From Melastoma dodecandrum (Eukaryota > Streptophyta > Magnoliopsida > Myrtales > Melastomataceae): a stretch of DNA of 64,000 nucleotides. Below are positions 52,480 through 64,000 of the stretch, one piece after another. Both the position numbers and the translations under genes were made by a program. The stretch is from contig JARUPY010000501.1 in the NCBI GenBank assembly GCA_029817715.1, positions 496,001 to 560,000 on the forward strand, given 5' to 3'. How positions within the stretch are numbered: the stretch's first letter is position 1; each line of letters opens with the position of its first letter. A model generated the notes under the pieces. That model had not been told where the DNA came from and searched no databases. It saw only the letters and a list, made by a program, of their open reading frames with translations.

Positions 52480-54249
52480 CTGAGGAAGCCGCTGGCTTGT
52501 CCGTCGTCTTGATGGTCCGGTACATCTGCTCGCACCAAAACATTCACGCACACCCCGTTTTCAATAAGCAAAAACACAATAAACTCCGAACACAGCTAAG
52601 AGAACAGGACTAGACAGACCTTAAACACGCATTGCAAAGACAAAATACCCCATATTCCTAGTCAAATCACTGTACTAAACAATGGATCAAAATCATTTAG
52701 ATAAAGAAAAGGAAATCAATCTCTGTGTCAATCTATGCTTTAATGTCTCGGGGGTCATCACTAAAAACGAGGTGCATTGACAATGTTGACGTTGAATTCG
52801 GGCAAAATGGCCGCAAAGAAAAACAAAATCGCAAGGAAAAAGGAAAGGAAAAGTTAGGAGGTGGGTCGGAGAGGGAAAGATGAGTGTATGTCTGTTCATC
52901 ATTGAAAAATGATGACGACCTCGCTCTTTTGTCTGAGTGTCAGCCTTGTCCTGACAAAAAAAAAAAAAAAAAGAAAACCACAAGCGACTCTCTTTCGTCT
53001 CTTTCAAACCCACCAATTTCAAAGCATTCCATAGAAAATTGACTCGAAGAAAAAGGTGGATAATTAAAAGGAGAAACAAATGAGATAGATTTGAAATGAA
53101 GAACAATTTGAAGAGTCAGGTTTATGTACCTGCAAATGGCTCTTCACATGAGCTAATGTTAGATCCTTCACGTCCATAAGCTCCAGGACCGACTTCGGTG
53201 TCGCCCCTGAGATTGCACGGACCTCGTTAACGAAAGATTGGGGATGTAATAAGGATAAGGATGACCCTAGGTTTATACTTTGTCTTAAAATTACATTTAA
53301 GTTGTAAGAGAAGAAATTGATCGAGATTTGATGGAAGAAGTGGGGGTTTGTTCGAGAGAAAGAAAAGATTTAGGAGAGGGAGGGAGAGATTTGTAGTACT
53401 TTCGTGGCCTCCGAGGAGCTCTACCGCATGGACAAATCTTGCGTGGAGGGTGCTCGTCCACTGCATCCTTGGAGCCCTCATGCTCCTCTTGGTCGGGATC
53501 TTCGGCATGAGCCTTGATCTCATCTCCGAGCCTCCTCCTCCAGTCATGCTGCTGCCGTAGTGGTTGTAACTATGGTGTTTGTTTAAGTAGTTGGAGAAAT
53601 AGGACCCTCCACTGAATCTTGAGGTAGCCACTGAATCTGCACCCCCTGACCCTAAAATCGAGAATGGATCCATGGACCTCCCCATGTACGAGGAAGACGA
53701 GGAGGGTAACGGGTGAGAGACTGGGTACGACCACGGGTTGTAAGAAACTTGTGGCCGGCAACACTTGGGATCCTTACTGTCATCTCTCGCGTTGTTGTCC
53801 GCAGTAAGGAACGGGAACAGCCGGCTTTGGTAGATGGGAATCCCCTTGATGGGCCTCAATCCTTCAGAAAACCCCTCCGACCCGAGAAATCCCCCATTTC
53901 GAGCACTCCCAAAATCATTGCTTGAGAAGCGGGGGCAAAGCCGGTTCTCCACTTCAAGGTCACCGTTCGCAGGGTGGGCCAGCGAGAGGTCGGTCCGGGC
54001 ATGTGTGTACTTCCTCCCGCCCATGGTTCCGCCACAGGAAGTGCTCTGCTCAAGGAGGGCTCGGTTCCTACTACCCACTCCAAAACCCTTCCCAACCCCA
54101 TTGTCTAGGGTCTCGTCGCGAACCGAGGAATCGACCCTAGAGTCAGCACAAGGCAGGCTAATGTGTAAGGAAAGATCAGGATGAGGATGAGGGACTAGCT
54201 GTGGAGGGTTTGAAGAAGAGTGCTCGGCGAAAACACCATCCAAGGGCAT
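52480..54249 (-). CDS. KAN: KANADI GARP transcription factor (3' end uncertain)
   Basis: KANADI proteins are nuclear GARP-domain repressors that set abaxial (lower-side) identity of leaves and other organs. Three exons join in phase: 54249-53400 (283 codons plus 1 nt), 53206-53130 and 52525-52480, giving about 325 residues so far. The N-terminus has PDLSLHISLP and GIPIYQ blocks typical of the family. The GARP domain spans the exons: SMRAPRMQWTSTLHARFVHA, VELLGGHERATPKSVLELMD, VKDLTLAHVKSHLQMYRTIK, TTDK. The next exon should start in a Gly-Gln-Ser-Asp region. A candidate at about 52416 downwards shows SDGSG-like codons but only in a frame that does not match the donor, and the eIF3j relic lies there. 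The gene may therefore have an altered or truncated tail. Confidence 0.87.
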
Positions 54250-56071
54250 CTTCGACCAGCTACTAGGGTCCCCTCTCTAATTTCCTCTCCCGTTCTTGCC
54301 GGGTATTCTCTTTTATAATCTCCGTTTAAAAAGGAAAACAAAAACCCCTCCCCAAAATCACTTCCACGCCATCAAAATTTGGTCTGAAAAACCCAGATTG
54401 AAGCTTCTGCCGGCGCAGATAGAAGAAATTTATTGCCCCAGAAGGCAGAAAAGAACACAACGGAAGAAGGTTTGATTTCTCTTTCTTTTGCTTTTTCTGG
54501 GATTTTGTTCTTAGTGTTTCCCAAGATGAAAGACACCCAGAAGAGAAGAGGCGAAGAAGAACGAGGTGAAACAAAAAGAAAGAAAACCAAATCGGAAGAG
54601 CAGACGCACGAGTTTAGGCACACCCCTTTCCTCCTCCTCCTCGTTCTTACAGAAAAAAAACTCGTAGGAAAGAAACGACAACCCCCCGGGGGCTCAAAGA
54701 GACGATGGAAATGAAAGAATGGCCGAAGGTAGAAAAGGCAGAGGAGATTTCAGTGACCCCACCCCAAAAAAAAGATCAAAAGGGAATATAAATACGATAC
54801 AAGTATGATACCAAACCAACTAATTAATCCACAAATCATGTTGTGATAATTTAAACCATTTACGTAAAACTGGGTATTCATTTTTAGTTCATGGGGTGGG
54901 TGTGGGGGTGGGAGTGGGGGGTGGATATCAATGAAAACGACAGTACAGTAAGGAAACGTCTGCTTCCTGCATTACATAAATTCATGTCGTCTTCCCCCAC
55001 CCTCCCCATCCCCATCAAGTCAAAACCACTCCCACACAAACCAAAAAACAGAGAGAACGGGAGGGGGGGGAGGGGGGAGGGGGATTGTGTTCGCGACCTA
55101 TTCACACACTCACTTTTGCCTCCCGTAGAAAACGGGGATCGTGAAAAGGGAATCCACCCACCCAGGAAGGAATCCCCCCATCTCTGCGGTCCTCGTGTTT
55201 TCTTTAGATTATTTTAGGTTTTATAAATAAGGTTTGTCCTCGTATACCTATAATCATGCACTTTAATTGTTCATTTAATAAAATTAGAGAGAGAGGTTTT
55301 GCTCTGTTATGCTGTGAAGAAGTTTGGTTCTTACGCCGGGAACACCCATGCCCAAAAATTTCTATACCCAACATCTACCCCTCTACCATGTCTGTTGCAC
55401 AATACATAGTGGAAAAGAAAAAGGACTAATTAGTTTTTGAGGATCGGGAGGAGGAGGAGGGTACTGATTCTATATAATAATAATGTTGCAGCAGGAAGAT
55501 TTACATAAAGTAAAAAGGAAAAAAAAAAGAATGCCAAATAGGGACATTGACCTCGGGGATGATGAAGAGGGAGAGGCTTCCTTCTGGTAGGTTCGAATGG
55601 GCAAAAAGGGTGTCGTTTGTTTGCATCCTTAAGTGGACATCCGTGAAGGTCTGCAAGGCTGTGTCTAAATCATCCCCTCCTCTGCTTCTTTTATCTTTAT
55701 TTTTTCTTTGTCTCTTTTTTTTTATTGTAATGAAATTTCGAAACCATGAAGTTCCTGTACATGCAAATGTATCAATCTTATCCTTCTTTTAGTTATTCTG
55801 ATGTTATATTATGTGTTGAAGTCGACGACGAACGAACGAAATAGATATGAATTTTGTACACACATGTCCCGCGCTTGTAAGTTTCTCCCGTTTGGTTGCG
55901 CGTAAGAGAATTTATTGCATTGCTGATGATGTGGCTCCTTCCTGCCCACCACAAGCCCGTGGCGAATCCGGTTTCCAATCGAAGCGACTCCTTCAGGGTT
56001 TCGGGAAATAAATTTGAAAAGTCATGCGGATGATATGAGACCGAGTCGGGGTGAGAAACGATATTACTACA

Positions 56072-56084
56072 GGGGGGGGGGGGG

Positions 56085-56116
<32 letters not shown>

Positions 56117-56150
56117 GGGGGGGGGGGGGGGGGGGGGAGGGGGGGGGGGT

Positions 56151-56192
<42 letters not shown>

Positions 56193-56227
56193 GGGGGAGT
56201 GGGGGGGGGAGGGGGGGGGGGGGGGGT
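56072..56227. repeat. 156-bp near-pure poly-G tract
   Basis: Almost only G, broken by single C, T or A bases. It could form stacked G-quadruplexes, or could be a sequencing or assembly artefact. It is by far the longest of at least seven G/C homopolymer runs of 16 bp or more in the window. Confidence 0.9.
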
Positions 56228-58351
56228 GGATGGACGATTGGCATTGAACGCGACGTTTTTCAGATTTTCGTCCTCGGAGAAGGGCGATGAAGGCAGAACT
56301 AGGGGTAGATTTTCGCACAAGTAAGACATCAGATGAGGGTGTGGTCGAGTCGGATCGATTGGGACAAGGAATTTGTGTTGTGTGGTTGAGAAATAATAAG
56401 TTTGGGATGGGGAGAATAATAATAGAGCATCTCCTCCTACCATTCCTTTCCCTTCTTACCACAACTCAGCTCCTACTTGTCTAAAATGATGCATTCATTT
56501 AGTACCCTTGCATCTTCATATACTCAACTGCCGCTTTCATCTCAGATTTTCCCACTTCTCTCGCGTTGGCCATAAATAAGCACCCAAGAATATGTGGAGG
56601 ACCTCCTTCGGGAGCCTCCGATCGGAACGGCCATTCTCTTGTCACAACTTTCGTCGTTCAAATTCCCGCCCTACGCCTAGACCTGGTCGTAGCATGGCGA
56701 AACAGAGTCCGAAAAACTTCCACCCGACTCGAGCATTCATAAATGGTTTTATCTGTGTTTACAATTTACATTGCATTTGTAAACTAGGTCTCACCAACAG
56801 ATTCATTGGCCTAAACGACGATGGATTTCCCTTAGAAATAAGAAAATATCGGTCTATCAACAATAACGGGTCGATAGTACTCGAACCATTATTTTACGGA
56901 TTTTTTTTATATAATTAAGGCAGCATTTATTGTCTCCATCCGTCATATGTTTCTCTATTTTGGTAAATGGTGGGTTACATGTAGGACCATCCCGAAGAAA
57001 ATTTATTAAAAGGTTTTTGATACAGACTAGAAGGTTTATATGGTTCGGCATTTGGTTCTCCTCGAACCGAATTCTTTAGATTCGGAAGAAATCTTAGCAT
57101 TTAATCATCTCATCCGATTCTATCTAAACCGAATGTTTTAGAATTTAGTGGACTTTCTGAAGCTGAGGTTTATGGTTAGATAATTTCCACGAGGAGGGCG
57201 AACCACCACGCCGTTTCGACGATGCCCAATTAACCCCCTGCGCGTGGCGATGTCGTCCCCAATTATTGGCTCGACCCGACCGATGATCAGGAGTCAAAGG
57301 GCAGGACGACTGGTATAGTCACGTCGTGGGATCCATTCCTAGGATCGAATTTCTCGATCAGTCAGGGCATTGTGTTTGTCTGAGAAACTACGTAGGATTA
57401 GTAAAAAGGGTACACTGGATTCCAGGAAGAACCCACGTGAGGGAAGCAGCTGCGCGCGGCATCCATGTCGCATTCGCATGATATCTCAGACAATATAATA
57501 CACGCATTGACATATGCACACCGCGATTTAATTAACCTGGAAACAGAGTTCATCCTCGTCGGAATCGTCTCCTGGCAGTAAATAATGTCTCAGCATGTGC
57601 GTGCGTGCGGACGTTTCTCGGAGTAGAACATATCGGAGAATGAAATCCTTCGATGATTCTTCTTCCATTGCTTTCTTATTACCTTCTCGGTCAATCCTTT
57701 CTGCATTTTATTTAATATCGAAGTCGATAGGCTCTTCCGACGCCCGTTCTCTCCGGTTTGCGACGCGTAACCCATCCGAACTGTGAGTCGGGTATTGAAT
57801 ATATTGAAATCAGGTCCTGTTTTCCATGCGAAGAACTGCAACATTCTGGCCTTGTGTGGGTGGGGCATAATTAAATATCAGGCATGGTCATCTAAACCCC
57901 ATGTCTGAAAACCAGGTTGTCTTCTTCCCCCGGCCATTTCCCTTTGCTTCCCCTAATTAAATTATCACAGTTTTGGTCTTCTCTAGACACTCTAGGGAAC
58001 GGTGATTACTTAGAGTTTGTTTGCCCTCCGAAAGGCACCAGAAAACACGTATTTCGAGAAAATTTATGCTGACAGAAGAACTTATACTTGTTTTTATTTC
58101 CCTCTGCATCTCTTCTTTCCCGACAAATCTATTTTCTCACCCAAAAGGGAAAAAGGAAGTAAAATTATGTGATCACAAAATCTTAGATTGAAACTTTAAT
58201 AAAGCAAAGTGGGCATGTATCAAATCCCAGTTGTGCTAGTTTGGGTGCAAAAGTAGAGCTGATTTCCAACCAAACTCGAATCAAGTCGGCACCTGCCCCC
58301 CCCCCCCCCCCCCAACCACTCCTAATCTAATCAAAATCTAATCCTAACGCT

Positions 58352-59488
58352 ACGACATTTTTAGCGAGTAGTGATAAAAAGTGTCGTCGCTATACATACA
58401 ATATTTGTCATAATAAAAGTAACGTCGGAGTGTTTGTGGGGATAAGCTCGTCCTATTATATGTACTGTGACAAAAGTTATATTCATCAAAATAAAAATTT
58501 TTAATTGCGATAAATAAATTTGTTGTTTTAGGTATTTGATTCGTAATTATTTATATATAAATTAAATTTATTTATTTATTTTCACAAATATTAAATATAG
58601 ACTTCTTGTTTCTTGTTAATTTTGTTCGCATGGGAAAACATAAATTTCATAAAAATCTGTTATTCGATTGTGGAACTATAAATAACAACAAACCTAAAAA
58701 TGATAATAAATTCCAGAGAAAGAAAAAAAATCAAAGAAAATAATCTTGGTACGATGTATTTGATAATTTGGCCAATTAGAAAATAACATCCTTACTAATC
58801 GTAAACAAATTAACATGAGAAATAAATGAAATAGGGAATAACAACAATCAAAGATCTTAGAAAATTCACCTTTGTTTTTGGGAAGCAATTAGTTGCAAAA
58901 AAAGATGAAATGTGATTTGAAAGAGAAAGGGAAATGATAATCGAATGTTGTTAGAGAAAATCCGGGAAGAAGATGGGTTAGTGGGGTAGTGGAGAGTTTT
59001 AAACGATTTTTTTATATATTTTAATTTGAATTTGATTTTTTGGTGAGATTTAAAATTATTTTTATATCATTTTTCTATAAATATTATTCGCAAAAAACAA
59101 ATCAGTGAAAATACAAAAATTTATAAAATATTTCTTTGATATTTTATTATTAAAATTTATTTAATGACACGACATTTAAAGTAAATTTTTTTCTCATGCT
59201 TTCAGATGGAAACAATGAAACATAATTAACATAATAAAAAATATTTAAAGATTGTAACAAACTCATAATAAAAATATTATAAAAATCTTTTTTATTTCTC
59301 ATATGTCAATATTTATAGGTACAAATTATTTGAAATAGTCACTAAAAAATATATTTTGTCTCCTTTTCGTCATGAGCTTCTATTATTTATGACAAAAACC
59401 AATTTTATCATTAAAAATGAATTTATAGATACAAAATATTTTTTTGTCAAAAAAGAATTTGTCTAAATAGCTCATATTTGTTGTAGTG
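58352..59488. mobile_element. Possible CACTA-like non-autonomous element remnant
   Basis: The right edge (59471-59488) read on the minus strand is CACTACAACAAATATGAG, which resembles CACTA-family termini. At the left an imperfect hairpin joins ACGACATTTTT (58352-58362) to AAAAAGTGTCGT (about 58376-58387), resembling subterminal repeats of such elements. The interior is AT-rich and non-coding. No matching left CACTA terminus or clear 3-bp target duplication was found, so the boundaries are uncertain. Confidence 0.35.
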
Positions 59489-61871
59489 TAATTGTAATTC
59501 ATTGTCCGAAACGCCAATCCAATCATCCCATGTAAAACAAACTGCCATATTTTTTAATGTCATTTGATGCTACAGTGATGCAATATCATTTTGGGCGCTG
59601 TCCGAATCAGGAGCACACGAAAACAATCCAAATGTATCGGGGAGGAACGATTTTTTCTTGGATGAGATTAGCTATAAGCAGTTAGGTGTCCTTGTCATCG
59701 AAATTCCCGTGTCGTGTGCACCTGTGGCGTAACCCACATGTCGAAATCGACGAGCAAGGATAGTTTCGAGGATGGGAGAGTTCTCCCTGATTCAAGCTGT
59801 TAGGGATGGAGGTCTTATAAGGAAAATGACGAGTAAAATGTCGAGGGCCTGACGAGAGATGCCTTTATTGTACTCTCTTCTTTTTTTTTTTTGGGGGGGG
59901 GGGGGGGGTGATTTTGGTTCGACTACTTGCATCACTGTGAGGAGCATATTGGAAAGCATTAGGACACAACTCCCCCACAAACACCAAACTTGTCATTGTT
60001 CTACCTCGTGACTTCTTCCTTTCTATCACCAGCATCGTTTGAAAATTTCTCATTCAAATTCCATGAAATTACTATTTTAGTATATATTTCTCAAAGTGAT
60101 TTTTGCATCCCTTACAACTTTGAGCCTACCTACCCATTATGAGTTCCCAGTTCTGTTATCCTGAAGAAGCATCCACCGGTGGTGGGCTGTCGTTCTTAAT
60201 TGGGGGTGGGGTAACATTTGAAAGTGTTGGGAATGGTGTGTGTATATCGTTAAATCTTCATAAATGTAGGGGGTACTGGGGATATGGGGGGACGTCACTG
60301 TTGGAGAGGGAAGAAAACACGTAAGAAACACGTCATCGATGATCGAGTTCATATAATAATAATAATAATAAAGGGTCTTTTGGGAGGGTCGCAGGGAGGA
60401 GGAGGGGAACTCTTCTGGAGGTCAGAAAAGTGAAAAGAAGAGGACCGTTTTTTGAAATGATTTTGCAATCGATTGCTTTATGATTGCTAGGAATGATTTC
60501 TTTAAAAAAAATGGAAATATAAGGATAAAAGATAATAGTAATAATAATAAAGTTGGTTTGCTTTTTGGCCGATTAGCATTTACTCTTTTTGGGTTGTGTG
60601 GTTTGGCGTGATAATGTCTTTATTGGGAGAGGGGAGGAGGGGAAGAACAAATGTGGTGTCCAGAATTAAATGAGTTTTGCTCCACCCCCACTTTCGGGCC
60701 AAAATGATAAGATCATATGCTTTCCATAGATCCTAAGACAACGAAAAAGACGAGCATGTATCACCAGAATTTCTAATGAGAAAGGAAAAAAAATTCATTA
60801 GAACGGATATCGCGCGCTTTACTGAGGTTAGACGAGGGAAGATGAACAAGCTTTGCTTTGCTAAATTACTAAAAGAAGATTGGTTAAATAAGCGTGCACA
60901 AGCGTACGCATCGACTATAGGTTCATAAGGTTAGTGTTGGGGTGGTTAAATAATGTTGCAGACAAAATGAACAGTCGATAAGGGGAGAGGGGCGAATTTA
61001 AATGTATGACCGAAAGTGAACAAACAAGTTACTTGTATACGTACATGTGCAATTAAATGCAATCGGCATGCATGCAAATGCATGAATGAATGAATACAGC
61101 ATGCATGCATGCATGTGTACCTACCAGTAGTACCACACCCCCCTTCTGTTAAAAAAAAAACACAAGAAGAAGAAGAAGAACCCGAAGAAAATGGGCATTT
61201 CCCCTCTGCCCCTCTACCTCTCCCCCCATTTCCTCTCATATATTTCCCATTTTCTTTTTCTTTCTTTTCTTTATTCGTGTCTCGTTTGTTTGCTTCCTCT
61301 TAAATCAAATATATTGTCTCCAAGAGGACACCCTAGTAAGGGTACTGAGGATTCATACGGAAATCCCTTATTCGAATTTCAACGGCCACATCAGACAGTA
61401 TCAGTGGATTACATAGTCTTACTTCAAGGATTTACTTAGTCTCAATAGATATTTCATGACTGATGTTTTGGCCATGGGGGTATGGTATTATTGTAGGGTT
61501 TTTTCTTTTTTTGTAAGAGCCGCACCGAGGAACCTATAAGAAAGAAAAATGTCGTTTCTTTTCTGATGTGACCACTCTCCCCTCCCCCCCCCCCCCCCCC
61601 CAAAACTAAAATTATCAAATATGAATTAATCTCTGGCATAAATTGATTATATATAGTCTGAACATTTCTCTTTGGCAATTCTCTACTCTTTCGAATTGTC
61701 CTACTCGCATTTATTGCTTTTCTTTTTCCCACCGTTTTTTCAGTTAGTGGTAAATCTCGGTCTAATTGGACCGGACTGATCTACCGGTCCACACACGTTT
61801 CTGGGCTCAGGCCCAACTATTGATTCAATGCGGGCCTGTGGCCCAATGTGCTGCCCTGTTTCTATTTGGTT

Positions 61872-63875
61872 TCAATTCAAATAACGCCTCCGTCTGAGGT
61901 GATATGATGATCTTTGTTCGCGGCCTGTCCCCGTCCCGTATTCTTCCGCCTCTGCCGGGAGGACATAGTCGGGGTCGTCGGACAAATCCACCTCCTCTGG
62001 CAGTTCGGCGTCCATCAGCGCCAACCAGCTGTCTTCGTCCCCTCCATCGATTTCCATGCCATAGTAGTCCTCCGGGAACTTGTCACGTCCCCGTATCCCG
62101 TCAACTTTCTCTATCAAGTTTAGCAGCATCCTATGATTCAGCATGTCGTAGTTCCTGTAAGTGAGGATCGCGTACAAGAGCAGTGCTAGGCCGAGGACGA
62201 TGTACATCGACCGGACATATCCTACGAGCTTCCCTTGATCGTCGCTCTCCATGGATGTAAAACGGAGGAGGGCGACTTCTATGCCGAATGTGACGCACAT
62301 CCCTGCATCGAGTAATGTTAAAATCAATTATCGATGGATGGAGCGGAGGAAAAGAGAGTTTTCCTAGTAAGTAAAGAAAGCAGGGCAACCTACCAATATA
62401 CAGCCAAGGGCGGACCTCGTAGGTCTGCTTCGTGCTGGTGAACATGTAGATGACGAAGGTTAGCAGCCCGTAAATAAGGCACGACTTCATCAGCCGAGAT
62501 TCGAGCAGCATAGCATTGTGCAGAGCAAAGAGCTTGTCCAGCGCTACGAACATGGTCGCCTGCTTTGATTCAAATGCCTCCTGTGCGGCCAAAATGGACT
62601 TTGAGTTCTCGACCAAGTGATCGTTCATGCGCTGGAGTTGTTCCTGACGTTTCATCAGTTGTTCTTGTTGCTCGCTGCTGAATTCTGCCAGCCGTTTCAA
62701 CGTGACCCTGCTTTCGTCCAACGCTCGGGACTGAAAGTCGGTGAGCGATTCAAGACCCTTCAGTGCATCGGATTGTCCTTCCAGGAGGATCTTCTGCTTC
62801 TCGAGTGAAATCCCCGCCATGTTCCCAATATCATCAGCTTTCCCCTGCAGACTCTCCATCTTCGAGAACATCCCATCCCTCACCTTGCCAATCTCCTTCT
62901 CGATCTCGGCCGCCTCGTTCCGTAGGACCCCAATCTGTGACCTGAGGTCCTTGTAAGACTCCTGAATCTTCTCCATCCCGTCATTGATCGATCCCTTCAA
63001 CTTCTCCTGTCCCTGCTGTAACTCCATCTGGGATGCAGCGATCGCCCTAGAGTTCTCGTTGGCCGCCTCGGAGTGCTGCAGGACGGCTTGTATCTGTTCC
63101 TCGACGCCCTTGGAGGCCTCTGCGAGCCTCTGCGTCCGGCCATCTATCGAAATAAGGGAATCGTATATCTCATTCGAACGCTGATATAAAGACTCCGATT
63201 TCTCCTGAATGAGCCCAAGCCTGTCCTCGGTGCTCTCCGCAGCTATCTTCAACTCATTCACCAGCCTCTCTGTCTCCTGCTTAAAGGCATGAGTCCTAAA
63301 TCGAGAATCGACAAAAGATCAACATGGGTAATCGATTAGTGCAGAACAGGCAGGATAGGAAGAACGACTTACTGTAATTGATGGCAGATGGAGTTGGTCT
63401 CGAGGTAGAACTCAAGATAGACCGTCCGCTCGGCTTCGCCCAGCCTCTTCCGGCAATCCAACATCGGCGAACTCTCGCTGCACAGGGGTAAATCGTGCCT
63501 ACCGGAATCCTTCTGGAAGCAATCAGTGAGGTACCAGGCGAACCGTGAACGCTTCTCCTCTGTCGCAAGGATCTCCGAGCACCCCGCGAAGAGACTCCCA
63601 TAGGCCTTCTGCCAGCAGGAGTTCGATTCCGTCAACTTCCTCCGAGCGTTCTCTACCAGCTTCACTCCCCTGGGGTTATCCAGCACCTCCATCGAGAACT
63701 CGGCGAGCCCACCATCCACGCCACCCTGAATACCACCCCCGATCCCATCACCATGGGATGCCTGGTTCCCCGACGAGAACCACCCCCACGATTCGCACCC
63801 CGGCAGGAGGACAACGACGAATACAAACAGCAGCAACCCCAGGACAGACGATCGCAGGCCGCCACGAAACCTCAT
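61872..63875 (-). CDS. GEX1: GEX1 (gamete expressed 1), nuclear fusion protein, complete
   Basis: GEX1 is the plant relative of yeast Kar5, a nuclear-envelope protein needed for nuclear fusion in gametophytes and for embryo development. Three exons join in phase: 63875-63373, 63295-62394, 62302-61872 (stop), giving 611 residues. A signal peptide (SVLGLLLFVFVVVLLPGCES) precedes a Cys-rich domain at about residues 70-165 (SCWQKAYGSLFAGCSE, RFAWYLTDCF, ETNSICHQLQTHAFK), diagnostic of the family. A long coiled coil follows (about 170-430), then membrane segments (CLIYGLLTFVIYMF; MCVTFGIEVALL; MYIVLGLALLLYAIL) and an acidic/basic C-terminal tail. An AG precedes the ATG by 9 nt, so an intron in the 5' UTR is likely. 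No damage seen. Confidence 0.93.
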
Positions 63876-64000
63876 CGCCTTGGCCTGCAAACAAAAAACG
63901 ATACCTAAACCTAAAAACATCGAAATATTTATATCAAATCCGGCGACAAAACTTGGGTCACAAGCCCCGAAAGCAAAGCATGAGAACAAATATTATGGAG

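Larger units (their letters stand above)
54250..61871. other. Long gene-poor, repeat-rich intergenic region
   Basis: No coding gene is supported. It holds purine-rich and CT-rich segments near 55430-55730, a 156-bp G tract (56072-56227), C18 at 58296-58313, an AT-rich block at about 58340-59490 with a CACTA-like end, T12G16 at 59881-59908, (TAA)n at about 60352-60371, ATGC-rich tandem motifs near 61067-61114, and C18 at 61584-61601. Predicted proline- or glycine-rich frames in the G tract are translation artefacts. Confidence 0.65.

Noticed and set aside
55793..56443. Proline-rich and glycine-rich open frames on both strands
   Set aside because: They are translations of the poly-G tract; any frame of such DNA is open. 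No family blocks or splice context.

Overview
The window is nuclear DNA from a flowering plant, most likely a eudicot. The genes are split by many short GT-AG introns, the proteins are plant families (phytoene synthase, NAC, REVEILLE MYB, KANADI, GEX1, UGPase, cytosolic NADP-ICDH, glutamate decarboxylase), and the spaces between genes hold LTR retrotransposons, microsatellites and long poly-G/poly-C runs. I cannot name the species. No tRNA, rRNA or CRISPR was seen.

Positions 1-19,200. The left edge cuts the 5' end of a phytoene synthase gene (minus strand). Next come DPH5 (minus, complete, six exons), a decayed GH1 beta-glucosidase on the plus strand, a secreted protein of at least ten exons with a 14-nt microexon (minus), a NAC factor (minus), three exons of an unrecognised Ala-rich gene (minus), and a complete REVEILLE-type circadian MYB gene (minus). 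An evening element and three G-boxes lie upstream of the MYB gene.

Positions 19,200-31,320. A complete 21-exon UGPase gene (plus) is followed by a relic of an HD-Zip IV gene. Then comes an intact Ty3/gypsy retrotransposon (24,905-31,319) with 665-bp LTRs differing at six sites, a 5-bp target duplication and one 1,625-codon open frame that runs into the 3' LTR.

Positions 31,320-52,300. Complete cytosolic NADP-isocitrate dehydrogenase and glutamate decarboxylase genes (both plus) are followed by a broken second GAD copy. A decayed Ty1/copia element sits between the relics of that copy's exons 1 and 2. Two further insertions are nested in the copia: 785 bp (target duplication GAGTG) and 6,248 bp (target duplication GCCAT, TG...CA ends). 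The larger one carries a piece of a TGA-type bZIP gene that has lost its bZIP. A frameshifted 3' part of eIF3 subunit J follows.

Positions 52,300-64,000. A KANADI gene (minus) has a suspicious 3' end abutting the eIF3j relic. About 7.6 kb of repeat-rich DNA follows, with a 156-bp near-pure G tract and a CACTA-like terminus. The window ends with a complete GEX1 gene (minus).

The intact genes are mostly housekeeping or developmental and are not functionally clustered. The most unusual structure is the nested-insertion block at 39.5-51.4 kb. All exon boundaries were placed by eye from reading frame, splice sites and remembered family sequence; no alignment was run.
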